From Dallia pectoralis (taxonomy: Eukaryota > Chordata > Actinopteri > Esociformes > Umbridae): a stretch of 64,000 nucleotides of DNA. This document shows, piece after piece, positions 49,729 to 61,300 of this stretch. Every line of letters starts with the position of its first letter. Positions within the stretch are counted from its first letter, which is position 1. Location: the NCBI GenBank assembly GCA_029465975.1, contig CM055755.1:7098427-7162426 (forward strand). The letters are read 5' to 3'. Under the pieces are notes generated by a model. It was given only the letters and a program-made list of their open reading frames with translations. It did no database searches and had not been told where the DNA came from. A program made the position numbers and the translations under genes.

Positions 49729-52079
49729 CTGACCCCAAATGGAAACATCCTCAATGCCATAGGAAGTGGAGTCATCAAATGACCACAGGTATTCGTGTGG
49801 TGTTGTGCCGTACACATGAATCAATTCCAGAACCAACCTTTAAACAAATGCTTGAATCACAACTTTCAGTACATCCTGACCTGGAGGATTCTAGCCATGC
49901 CTGGTGTCTGATTCACAGCGAAAGTCATCTTCCTGACCACTACTCACTACTTCCTGCTGCTCACACCCACTTCCTGTCTAAATGCCGAACATCCAGTCAC
50001 GCACCAGGTCGGGCCGGGCTGAGAATGAGCAGGAGCCCGGAAAAAAAGACATCTCCCAAAGAAACACAGATGGAACCAGGCAGAGATCAAATGTCCAGCT
50101 GCCCCAGTCCGCCCAGTAACCAAACCAGCACGCATGGAGGAGCAAGCAAGCACACTTCAAAGATTCTCAAGAGTCATGCTCCGGAGGTCTGGGATTTCAC
50201 TTTACCTTCTGCAGGGGTTTTAATGTTAACATGTGTCTGCTTTTATGCTTCACTACCCAACCCATGTAACTCTTCAAGCTCCGCCCCATCACTCACTAAG
50301 CCCAACCCCCTTCCACCTGCTGTCGACCCGCAGACCACTCAGCATTGTTAAGTGTACCAATAACAATAGAAATACACACTGTTCATTTCTGTACTTAAGT
50401 GCCAGAAATAGCTAGTTTGCTTACCACATTGTGCTAGTCCCTAATGCTAACAGTGAGCTAGCTCTGGCGAGTTGCACCCTGGGTAAGCGTCGCTTGGACA
50501 CCAGATATTGATACGCCCTGATACAGTGCTAACGTTGGCATATATCATCCGGTTGGTGCGACTTAGTTCTTTTTAATTAGACTTATTCATGTATTGTCTA
50601 TTAAAAATGATGCCCACTACTGTTCAGTAATTTCATTTACACGATTAATACACCAACACAAACAGCAAAGCAAAAATATTTAGACATGTAATATTCCATT
50701 TGTGCTCAGCCTAAACGACGGACCGTACCATGAAAGGTGCATTTCTTTTTAAGAGTGGCTGAAATAATTGCTGAAGCAAACTGTGTGTGTGTATGTATGA
50801 ATCAAGCAAAAATAAGGGCTGCCATTTTTACACATTGTGCTCCATCTCACTGGGTCCAGACGTAGGAGGCTTGCTTGAGTGAGTCAATCATATTTTGCTG
50901 AAATTATGCATATTCATAAATGTTGTCGATATTCCTGGACGCTGTGCTATGAATGCTCTGCACTTTGAAACATCCTTTTACCCGCATTGTTTTTCGCACT
51001 GCAGAGTCCATGCCCATGTTGGGTGTTCGAGCCAAATTTAAACCCTTGACCCCATTAAAGGGGGAGAATCAGCTGTTTCCTTTTTCCTTCATTCAGGGCG
51101 TCCCTCTCTCTCTCTCTCTCTAACAGTCTCACAACATCTCAACTCACACACAAGCTACCAGTCCTGGCTCTATATGACAGACCCTGGTTTTAGGCGGACA
51201 TGAAGCAGGTGAAACAACAGGACAACTGAGCTCTGTTCATCCAGCAGGGAAAAAGGCAACACAGACACAGAAGATAATAAGAAAGTGACTAACGACACGA
51301 TCACAGCCTCTCAGCGCGCCTACATAAATTAGCAGACCCTCTCGCCTGAGGACACCCGGCGCTTATTTACATGTACCACATTTACTGAGACGTATCGAAA
51401 CAGCAAGCACCCAGAGAGCACCCTGCTCTTACCCAGTGAGTTCCACAGTATCTGGCAATAGCATGTCTCTTACTGACTCACTCGGCCTCAGTCGGCCTTG
51501 ACAACAGTGTGAGAATACTGAGAACTCCAGGGGGCAGACCCATTCTGTTATAAGGACCTCATAGTGTTGTGACTACAATTTCATTGAAATCACATTAACA
51601 TAGTATGTAAGTAGAGTTCCTGATTCTCACTAGCAACTACAGACACCCCCGCTGACCAAGCCTCTGACCAGAAAGGCATATCAACTCACTGACAGTGCAG
51701 TTTACCTGGTAACTAGCTTTCTGTCGAACAAGTGCTTCCGCTGGTTATAGCCAAGGCCTTTTATTCATCAAATGCTCTTAATAACATTTAAGTAATTTCT
51801 CGCAAAATTAAATTATTTTGACACATCACGCTACATTCAGCAGTAATCATTTAGGAAATATAAAGAAGCAATAACAAAAATACACATACAGGAAAACTAG
51901 TTGCAATTGGGGCAAGTGTCCACACAGGTAATATGGACAATATGAATAGACATTCGATAAAGATACCTGTGCAAATCAATGGGTACATAAAAATATACGG
52001 CTTTGAATGTTCTTTGAAAGTGTTATTGTGTCTCCTCTGGAAGTACAGGTGCTTTTGGGCAGTTATTACTACAGAGTTT

Positions 52080-52500
52080 GCTTGCCTGGACCAGGTAGGG
52101 TCATTTGGAGGAATTTGAAGTCGGAGACACTCTCCACTTCAGCTCCATCGATGTAAATTGGGGGAACGTCCTAAAGTCCAGCCTTGCAGACGTCGAGAAA
52201 AACGTTTTTTTGTCTTGCCACCATGTTGCCCATAATTAACTTCTCTCTGGAAGTGGTCTTGATGCCATTAAAGAGATTCAGGATGGTGGTGTCATCTGCT
52301 AACTTAAAGATGACATTGGAAACGTGTGTGATTACACAGTCCTGTGTGTGCAAGGCGTACAAGAGGGGACTGAGCACGCAGCCCTGAGGAGCTCCAAGTC
52401 AGTGCAGACGAGGTGATGTTGCCCACTCCCGTGTTCTGGGGTCTGCATGTCAGGAAGTCCAGGATCCAGTTGCAAAGGGAGGTGTTAAGACTTAAAGCTT
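52080..52500 (-). mobile_element. LINE reverse-transcriptase relic
   Basis: On the minus strand, APQGCVLSPLLYALHTQDCV and KLADDTTILNLFNG correspond to the PQG and ADD blocks of a non-LTR reverse transcriptase of the L2/CR1-like kind common in fish. Flanking TCAGGAAGTCCAGGATCCAG and GAAGTCGGAGACACTCTCCA also match such LINEs. Truncated at both ends and dead. Confidence 0.7.
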
Positions 52501-55500
52501 AGGGACAAGCTTATTGGACACAACAATGTTTCTGCTAGAATGCTTAACTATAGTCCACAGACAGCAACCAAATGTACCGGTTTTTCCTGTTTTAAACATT
52601 GTTTGTAGGTAGGGTGGAATTAAGGTATGATCTGCCTTTCCAAAGGTAGCATGGGGGAGGGGTTTAAAGGGCCTTAATGTGAGCGTCTTCTAGTTCATTA
52701 ACAACTCCGCTAACGCACGTATTACCGCCTCTGGGGCTATATAACTTCTGTGATAATAGCGGTGCTAGGGGACATACGAAGGGATGTACCATTATGGTTA
52801 AGGGAACAGCGTGAAAAAAGTACAGCAACATCCGAAAACCAGTGAGAGTTAACTATAGAGCAGAACCCTCCTTGTGGAATCTTTGAGATGGTTTTAGGTG
52901 CTTGCCAACATCGAAATGCATGAAGCTGGAAGGACTTCAAAACCCGACCTCCTACGTTACCACACATTCCATTCCAATACATATTGAGGGAGATGTCCTC
53001 TTTTAACAAGACTACTGTTTGGAGGGGCGTGTGGAGGTGAAGGTAATACATTTGACGTTGTAAGATGACATTCAGCGATTGACTGTTTCACCTGTTAACA
53101 TCACAAAGAATGTATATGTATATCTCTGACACGAATCTAGCAACAAATCTTGTTCATCTAAATGAAGCTGTTGTGAGATAGACCGGACATTCTGTACAAA
53201 ACCAAACAATATGAAACTACTGATATGATATGGGCTCACGTGCAGAGATTTGTATCCCTGGTCCTAAAAGGTAAAAAAAAACTGCTGATATATGCATTTA
53301 CCTGATAGGTAGTTTCCCAGAACTGGATCGGTCCCTTATAACAAGGAGTGGCGGAAAACCCGTAATGTTTCAGCCATTCCAGAACCAGAATATCTACGAT
53401 TAACAGAAAATGTGTGTACATGTACAGTCATATGCCGCACTGCTAAAATAAGCCTGTCATAATTGACAAAACTATTTTTATGTGTTAATACCTCTAACGT
53501 CAACAACTCTTTGAGTCCTAGAACCCTGTTAAAACGATTTGTGTAGAGCACTGCCTCTCCTCTGCTCCCGGTGAACAGAGGACGCTGGTCTGCGGCGAGA
53601 GAGGCCTATTCGACATCTGTATTTATCTTCCAGCTTAAACCAACATGCTATATTTACCTCAATCCAACAGACTGGGGGAAGCCTGCAGGAGAAGACACAC
53701 TGGGTCTGGGAGAGGTGCGCTCCTCCTGCCAGCCTATCATTTCTCCACCTCCTGCTGGAAAGAGAGTCTGATAGCTTAATAAACGGCGTGGGGCTTCAGG
53801 CCTGAGGAGTTAATCTGAACGGGAGCCATAAACCCAAACCGCGTTCCAACTCACATCCTGCTCCACTTTCTAGAACGCGGGTGTTGACACAGCAGCAAGG
53901 GAGAGGCCAAATCCGGAGGGAGTCTGAGCAACAGTAACGCAGGTGAGCCAACGCCACCTGATCCAACACCTGCCGAGTCCAATTACACGTGGAGGCCATG
54001 TATTTATATGAACTTAAAACATCAATAGGACATATAAATGAATGCTATACACACAGTCACACACACGTGCACACACGCACACACATATATATCTATATTT
54101 GTGAGTGTGAAGAATGATAAAAACAACACAAACATCCATGATGATCTCTCCAGCATGACACAGGCCAGCTGCTGTTCCTGAGGCTACTTCCGTCCTTCTG
54201 GCGCTACTCATCTCTGACGAGTAGAGGGTTGGTGTGTGTGTGTGTGTGTGTTAGTGATACAAGGGATTTTTAAATAATGAGCTTCGATTTATTCCTAATA
54301 AAATGTTCTTGTTGCTGACTAATCCCTCGGTTATGTTGAACAATGTGTTCGGAACATTGAATCACATAACGGAATTACAATGCCCATAGAATGGACACTA
54401 CTGTTATACATTTTGGATTTGTCTCTTGATAACATTGAGGTTCCCAGCCATTTCCAACTCCAGGAGTATGACTTCCCTCCGCCATATCCTATGTGGAGTA
54501 TATTGTTGACTCACTGTTAACCTTTATTCAACCAGGAACCCACGATATTCATCGGGACTTCAGCTATTTGATAGGATTAAATGCATGATAATAGAATGAA
54601 TGGTGAGGGAGTTCCTATTGCGGCAAATTATATGTCCGGTCTATTCATTGTGTTTCTATGCATTTGATCTTATCCAGACTTTAAAAAAGAAAAAGGCTCT
54701 AGGGATTAAGAACACACCTGGTGAATAAAAACTCTTTAAAACTACACACAGGGAGAGTGGCAGACGCAAACGGGATTGTCGGAGTAGCTGAGAACTGAAA
54801 AAGAACTATTAGGGAAGAAAAAAAAAATCAAGGGACGCAGGATAAATAATGAATCTATAGGACTTGTGTTGTTTTCAACCAAAGAAAGTGTGGCCATCTT
54901 CAGAAACCATAGCACAATGAGTAAACAACAAGGGTACATCCAAAATGTGGTACAGATGCAACTGCCGTTGTCTTTGTAATAAGTTTATAATGTAGGCCTA
55001 CTCTAAGAGGCAGCTAGAGACGAACTATGGCGTAGTCTTCAAGACTGTATAGCTTTACCGTTTCCTACAGAACTACGACAGGGAGTACGTGTACTACTAC
55101 ACAAGATCCCCAGATGACCACAGAGAATTGAAATAAATAAACAGAATTTCTCAAATCTGAACAAGTACACAGGTTCGTGTGGCTTAATTCCAAATCGCAA
55201 GAACTAAAATCCTTTTGCACACTTGATTGCAGTGCTTAATTCACTTGATGGTCCACATTGAGAACAACAGGCAATGCTTCACATGGTAATTTATATTGAA
55301 TCCTGTCAGGATAAGGTTACATTTGTCAACTTGTTTGCATTAATTCAATCAACAAGTATTGCCTAAATGGTAACTCGCCCTGAAGAAATTTTGACAGTTA
55401 TGCAAAACACCATGGTCGTGTAAAAACTACACAAAACACATACCTTAAGTGAAACCTGTGGATTTATATGGATTAGAACTCCCATATTTTCAGCCAATAG

Positions 55501-57059
55501 CAGTTTCACCTGTCAACCCTTCAGCAGGTCACAAACCAGTGATGACGAGATGAGAAATACATGAAGCAAAAGAGTTCTATCCAGCAATCCAGCGGTGCAC
55601 CGGGCTACAGGCAATGGCAACAATTAGCAATAGCGTGAGGGGCCTGAGTCCCCCATCTTAAATTGAGCAGTGATCCGCACCCCACAGATCCGTTCCGGTC
55701 CAAACGGGGTACCTGGCTCGTGGCTAGCAGGCAGCGTGGTTCCATAACGGATTCAATCAGTGCCAAACGAGTATACTGTGGGGGGGCCACAATCAGATCC
55801 CCTAAACCAGTCCTACTGACAAATAATTTGATAACAAAATGTACTCACGTGGGGAATGCACCGATTAAAATCATATAATATTACACACAAGCATGTCTGT
55901 CGTTCAACAATAAGCACCTAAAGGGGAATTTTGGTGAATTTTAAGTCAGAATCATAGGCACCTAGTCACTATTATTTCTCAGCAACTTTCCAACTATGCC
56001 ATTTTCGTCAAAGCAAATTGGCCACTGCTTATATTCCAGAGGACGTTAACTGCAGACATGATTAGCCTAATGTAATGTCAGTGGGCTGACCTAGAACCAC
56101 TTCAGTCCTGGGAAGCATGCAGGTCAGTGGATTTGACCTTCTCTTCAAGTGTCTTCACGATCGCCATTCCATTAGTTCCACATCTAAACTGCCCCATATC
56201 TTAACTGCCCATGCATAATGGTATATTCTAATATTTTGCATGTTAGTTCTTGCGGCATCCAATGTGCAGGCATTTTGAGTAATATGTGCTGACATGTGCT
56301 AACACCCCCCCCCAAATCCTGCTACACCACACGCACGCCAGAAGCCACAGAACAACGAATAAGACAACAAACTTTGAATCACAAAAATATTTAACATAAA
56401 ATTACATAAAATGTATGACGTTTGGGTCTAAATACAGCTGCATAGCAAATGGGTCACACGGCACAAACATCCTGGAAAGACAATTGACCTAAACACTTCA
56501 CACGGAAAACTGATCCACATTGACAGTGGAGAACAAACAGGGCAGCTTCAGAGAGACCTGATAGACATAACAACTGCATTTGTATAAGGTCTGCATGGCC
56601 TGCTTGGTTGGCTTCCTGTCTAATGAGGAAAGGCATGTATTGTTGTAATAACGTAGAAGTTCTATTCGTGGTTTATTTTTTTCATTCTAACTTAGGGGTT
56701 CATGTGTCTATGGTGTAATGTAATGTGTAGGTCCTTCAAGCGCGAGTTAATGGATGCATCAGTAAAGACGACTGAGCTCAGGGCTTTCGCTGGTAAAATG
56801 ATACAGCTTCTAAGGTTTCACCCATGACACAAACCATTCAGCACAAAACGTTGGAGGCAACTCATTACAAAAGCCTCGTCGCTAACAACCCACATTAAAT
56901 CGCACAGGGGGTTCACGTAAAGACAAATTCAGGAAAAAATAATCCGACATTCCCAACTTCCTACTGCAGCACTTTTCAAAATGCAAAGCTCGTAATGCTA
57001 CCTGGCTTGGTCTAATTTCCAACTGCTACTGTGTTTCACTTAAGGAAACAATGGCGCTA

Positions 57060-57180
57060 TTGTCTGGAACTTGTAGTTTTACTAATGTCACTTAGCCTTC
57101 AGAAGTGTCATTAGCGACGGTTAAAGAAACTACAAGACTGAAGTAGACAAAATACTCGCGCATGCGCATTGGTGGACAAT
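57060..57180. promoter_or_regulatory. Promoter-type motif cluster: ZNF143-like, NRF1 and CCAAT sites
   Basis: CGCGCATGCGCA at 57157-57168 is a full NRF1-type palindrome. It abuts ATTGG (reverse CCAAT box) at 57168-57172. GGAACTTGTAGT at 57066-57077 resembles the ZNF143/THAP11 site, and a related ACTACAAG lies at about 57130. The cluster is about 350 bp inside the proposed sipa1l3 first intron and about 1.1 kb upstream of wdr87. Motifs are seen; function is inferred. Confidence 0.4.
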
Positions 57181-57513
57181 AGACCAGGAAGAATGGGGAA
57201 TGTTTTAGTTAATAACACATTATCGCGGCGACTAATACCTAACATTTCGTTCACTAACTGTAAATAAAACTTCACATAAAACCAATGTTAACTGATTTAT
57301 TTTTATTTTTACAAAGCTTATTTTATATCACCCCATAGTAGGCAAGCTGTTGACTCTACAGCAGACTTGTAAACTTAGCTCACACTATACCAATATAAAT
57401 GCCTCCCTGCCAGCGGTCGTTAGCTCGCTATTAAACGTCAGTTGACTGGCTACTTTTTAAATGTTGTTGAGGAGTCCTAACTATTAGCGAACTACCCAGG
57501 GAGCGTTTCTTAC

Positions 57514-57740
57514 CTGTCGAGGAACCCGTGCTATCGATTAACTTATTATATCCGTTAACATAAATCCAGGATCCTGTGAGAAACGTTCACTGGTCGACGA
57601 CAGTTTGTTTCTATCCCTGCCTGCTCGCGATGTTGCCAGGAATGCAGCTCGAGATCTCTCTCACGAGCCAAGCGAAACCACAGTGCCCTCCGCTCGTTTA
57701 CGATCTCACGAGGCACTGCGCCTGTGCGTTCGTGCATGCA
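57514..57740 (-). other. Candidate non-coding first exon of sipa1l3
   Basis: A near-consensus minus-strand donor (TCGACAG|GTAAGAAA) ends a CpG-rich stretch between 57.5 and 57.75 kb, unlike the AT-rich surroundings. It is the best candidate for the 5' end of the minus-strand gene whose next exon has its acceptor at 19513, implying a first intron of about 38 kb. The transcription start (about 57740) is a guess from where CpG-rich sequence ends. It could instead belong to another minus-strand transcript. Confidence 0.45.
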
Positions 57741-58266
57741 AGCCGTGTGCCTCCGTGTGCAATGCTGATAGTAACATGTAGAGGGCAGTATTCCACAAAC
57801 ATCCCTATAACCGACGTATTGAACATATAGGACGTGTCAGTAAGTCATTGCACAAATGCAATGCGTCCTGTTGAAAAAAATTAGGGCAAATAAAACTAGC
57901 GCTGCTCAGAAATACGTAGTTTAATAAATCCCATATAAACGGCGAGTCTGTATATTATCGTGCGCCACGTGTCTATTTTGGGTTGTGGCCATTTAACTAG
58001 GAGCTCACGTGCTAGTAAATAGCACAGCCTTGTGGCAGTCAATAGTTTTTAACGCGTTGTTTAACGAATATAAAGCATGTGCAGTGTTCCCCAATCCCCA
58101 TTCTCTATTATATTACATTTTCTCAACCATGCATCTTATTCTTTGAGTCTTTCATTATGACGCAATGAGTGGGCTATTACGTGTCATTTGAAATTAATAA
58201 TAGTATCTGCATTTTCGACTATCCGCATTAAAACAGAATACAAATGGCCTTGGTCACATGTTGAAA
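57741..58266. promoter_or_regulatory. Intergenic space between divergent sipa1l3 and wdr87
   Basis: Roughly 0.5 kb between the proposed sipa1l3 first exon and the first wdr87 coding ATG. It has scattered CpGs and CACGTG (near 57966) but no clear TATA box. The head-to-head order is the same as I know for mammalian SIPA1L3 and WDR87, so a shared bidirectional promoter with wdr87 5' UTR is likely here. Confidence 0.45.
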
Positions 58267-58362
58267 ATGGACAGTTCTTTAGTTGGGACTGAGAATTATT
58301 TTATGAGAAGAATAAATACAAATTGGAGTTATTTCCTTCTGCAGCTAAAACAAACTATAAAG
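58267..58362 (+). CDS. wdr87: wdr87 exon with start codon (32 codons)
   Basis: ATG at 58267 has A at -3 and G at +4. The open stretch MDSSLVGTENYFMRRINTNW continues to ...LKQTIK and ends AAG|GTAACT. It is phase 0, which is exactly what the next exon (GAG TTG ACG) needs, giving ...LKQTIK-ELTEQ. The exon is short and was found by looking for a phase-matched start, so it is less certain than the later exons. Confidence 0.6.
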
Positions 58363-61300
58363 GTAACTTTTATTGCTCAAAAATAGAACATGTTATATTG
58401 CTCTACTGTCCTTTTAAATCTGTTTAAGATGTTACTATTGAAATGTTGTAGACACGATGGGGTGTACAACTAAATGTACTGAGTCTTCCTGATGACCAGT
58501 GGAGTCGTGTCAAACGACATTAATTTTAACTTGAAAACATTAAGCTCTTTTTAGATTTTATACAACAAATTAACTTCTTACTGCACATTTGTACATGTTT
58601 TACTCTGTTTGGAACTCCATAATCATAAAGAAATAATAAATAAGTTACCAAGTAAGAACGACGAGATGGCCCTTATTTTATGAGATATAAATATAATTAG
58701 GTTTTATAGTTAAAGCAGACTCATCATGATCACATGGAAAAAAATATATCTGAAAACTACATAATATAGTATATTGTACAACCTTCAAGCAGAGATAATT
58801 TTTTAAATGTCAAGTAATTAATTCACTCTTTTCCACTCTCTTGTTCTTTGCTAATCACTGCTGTGTGTTTAGGAGTTGACGGAGCAGTGTGATGATGTAG
58901 ATGCTGGGGAAGAGGGTACTCTCTACCTGGATGCTGATCCAGTCAGGCAGTTCCGGTACTCCTGTGGTCAAAACCACCTCCAGAGTCTCACCACCCACTC
59001 CGGAACCGGTGGTACCATGGTGGTGGGCTTCCAATGGGGACACACCATGACCTCGCATCGGGTGAGAATGGACCAGGAGATGGAAATGTAATAACAGATT
59101 AAAATGGATAATACTGTGGAGGCCGACAGTACTAAGCAATGCTGTAGCAGCATCATTGGGCTAGTCCTGTTGAACCAGGTTTATTTAAACCCAGGGCAGT
59201 TGAAGAAAGAGAAAAATAGAGAAAATGGGGCATATTTGAATTTTCTGTTGGGTTTTTATGAGGAGAAAGCAAGAGTAAAGCAAGAATAAAGCAAAAATAC
59301 CTGGGGATTTATAAAACATGCTTGGTTTCTATGTGAATAAGCCCCCAGACTACCACAATCCCATTGAAAAAAATAAGGGGAAATAATGAACAACAGCAAA
59401 TTTAGCATAGAAATACATCCTACAGAACGGACACATTTTAACACAGACCAATTGGGTCGAACAATGACTAAGACATGTCCAGAAAAGGTTTTAATGTTTT
59501 TTAAGCTTTTATTGTCTCCGCATATTTTTGCCAAGCCGCAAAACCATAACATATGCCCCCTCTCACAGATGGAGGTGTGGAGTGAGAACCAGAGAGGGTA
59601 TCTAGAGCGCGAACGGAGCCTGGCTCTGGACAGTGGCTACTGGGTAGAGCACCTGGTCTCTGTGCCCAGCCAACAAGTCATTGTTGGGGCATGCAACGAC
59701 CTCTCCCTGCGGGTGTTCTCCGAACCCAAGCAGGGCATGGGGGTCCTGTACCGAGCCATCTGTTTGGGCTCTGTGGTCTGCATGTGCTACTGCAGAGAGA
59801 CAGACGAGCTGCTGACCGGCAGCATGGGACTCATCACCTTCTGGGGCTTCTGGACCACTCCAAAGGTGCCGGGAAAATGTTCTTGACGTTTTTTGTATGC
59901 ACAGCGGTTCCAGGGTTTAGGGTCACTTCGAAATGTCCTTTTTTCCATTAAAACATACCTGAAATTAGTTTGAAAGGAAAATATAGGTGATCTATAGGAA
60001 ATATAGTCAATGACGAGGTTACAAATAATGCTTTTTTGTTGAACTAATAATTGTGTTATTTCTAAGTGACCCCAAACTTTTTTATGTAAAAGGATAAAAC
60101 ATTTATTTTTTCTCTTCTGTGACCTGCCCCTTTTGTCCTCTGATGACTTCCCATACATTGATTGGACTGAGAGGTAGTGATCATGTTGACCTCTGTGCAG
60201 ACCCACCTGGGTGTGGTCAGGACCCTGGACTGGCGCTGCAGCTCCTTGGACAGGGACGCCGCCATTAGGGGCCTGGTGCCAGAGAATCAGACCTCCACAC
60301 TTTACGTGCTTTGCAATCGTGGCATCAAGACCTTTGACCTTATGGGGAAGAAAGAGTACAGGTCTTTTTGTGGTCACGGTCAGGGAACCTTGCGCTGTGT
60401 GTCGTCTGACTGGGTGCAGAGGTACATCGTCACGGGTGACTTAACAGGATTTGTGCAGGTAAAAAGTAACTCGAATAGACAGGCCTTGGTCGTGCACAGA
60501 CAGAACATTCATGAAGAGGATGGCAATGGCCGACACGGGTAAAAAATACAGACTCCAACAATGTGTGCCACTAATCTCATCCTCTCTCATCCATCAGGTG
60601 TGGAGCACGGATACCAGCAGTCTGCTGTGGGAATTCAGGGCCCACACGGGTTCCGTGTCCGCAGTCCTGACACGGCCAAACACCAGAACACTGCTCTCCT
60701 CCTCCCCGGACGGCTGGGTAAAAGAGTGGAGCTTTGGTGGCGACCTGCTCCTCAAGCTCTTCCTGGACGATTCCGGGGGAGTGCACAGCCTGTTGTCCCT
60801 GGGCGAGCACTGTGTCCTCTGTCACTCACGTGCGTCCTTCTCTGTCTGGGGACTCCCGGATTTGTGCCGGTCGTTTAGTAACCCGGGCTGTGGGATGCAG
60901 CTCCTGAGGCGGGTGGAGAGCAGTCCGGGCCAGGCGCAGCTCCTGGCTGTATCGCAAGACGGTATTGTCAGACTAATCTGTCCCGCCAGCGGGGAGCTGC
61001 TGGCCCTCTCATGGCCGTTCCTTATCTTGGACCAGGCCATCGGGTTTGCCTTTGACTCGGTCCAAAAGGAGTTGTTTGTGGCCAGTGGTAGTCCTGAGGT
61101 GCTGGTGCTGGACATGGCTTTGTCCCCCAGCCCAGCCAAGCGGATAATCCGGACCTCCAATGACCAGTACATGGACAACAGTGTACTGTGCCTGGAGGCC
61201 GTTATGGTGGGCGTGGTCGGCCTCCAGCCCTGCCTCATATTCAGCGGCCTCCGCAACGGGAAGCTCCAACTGCTCTCACCCAACCTGCTGCACTGCCCGG

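Noticed and set aside
49246..49738. Open frames on both strands over the 21-bp array (RAETEQR repeat)
   Set aside because: The unit length is a multiple of 3, so openness is expected; no promoter, splice sites or flanking unique coding sequence.
55605..55790. 61-codon minus-strand frame (MEPRCLLATSQVPRLDRNGS)
   Set aside because: Not a recognisable domain; looks like part of a dispersed repeat, but I cannot name it. No splice context.
59386..59568. Extending wdr87 exon 3 upstream to an ATG at 59386
   Set aside because: A clear CTCACAG acceptor at 59568 and phase match with 58873-59061 favour splicing; the upstream sequence is AT-rich intron.
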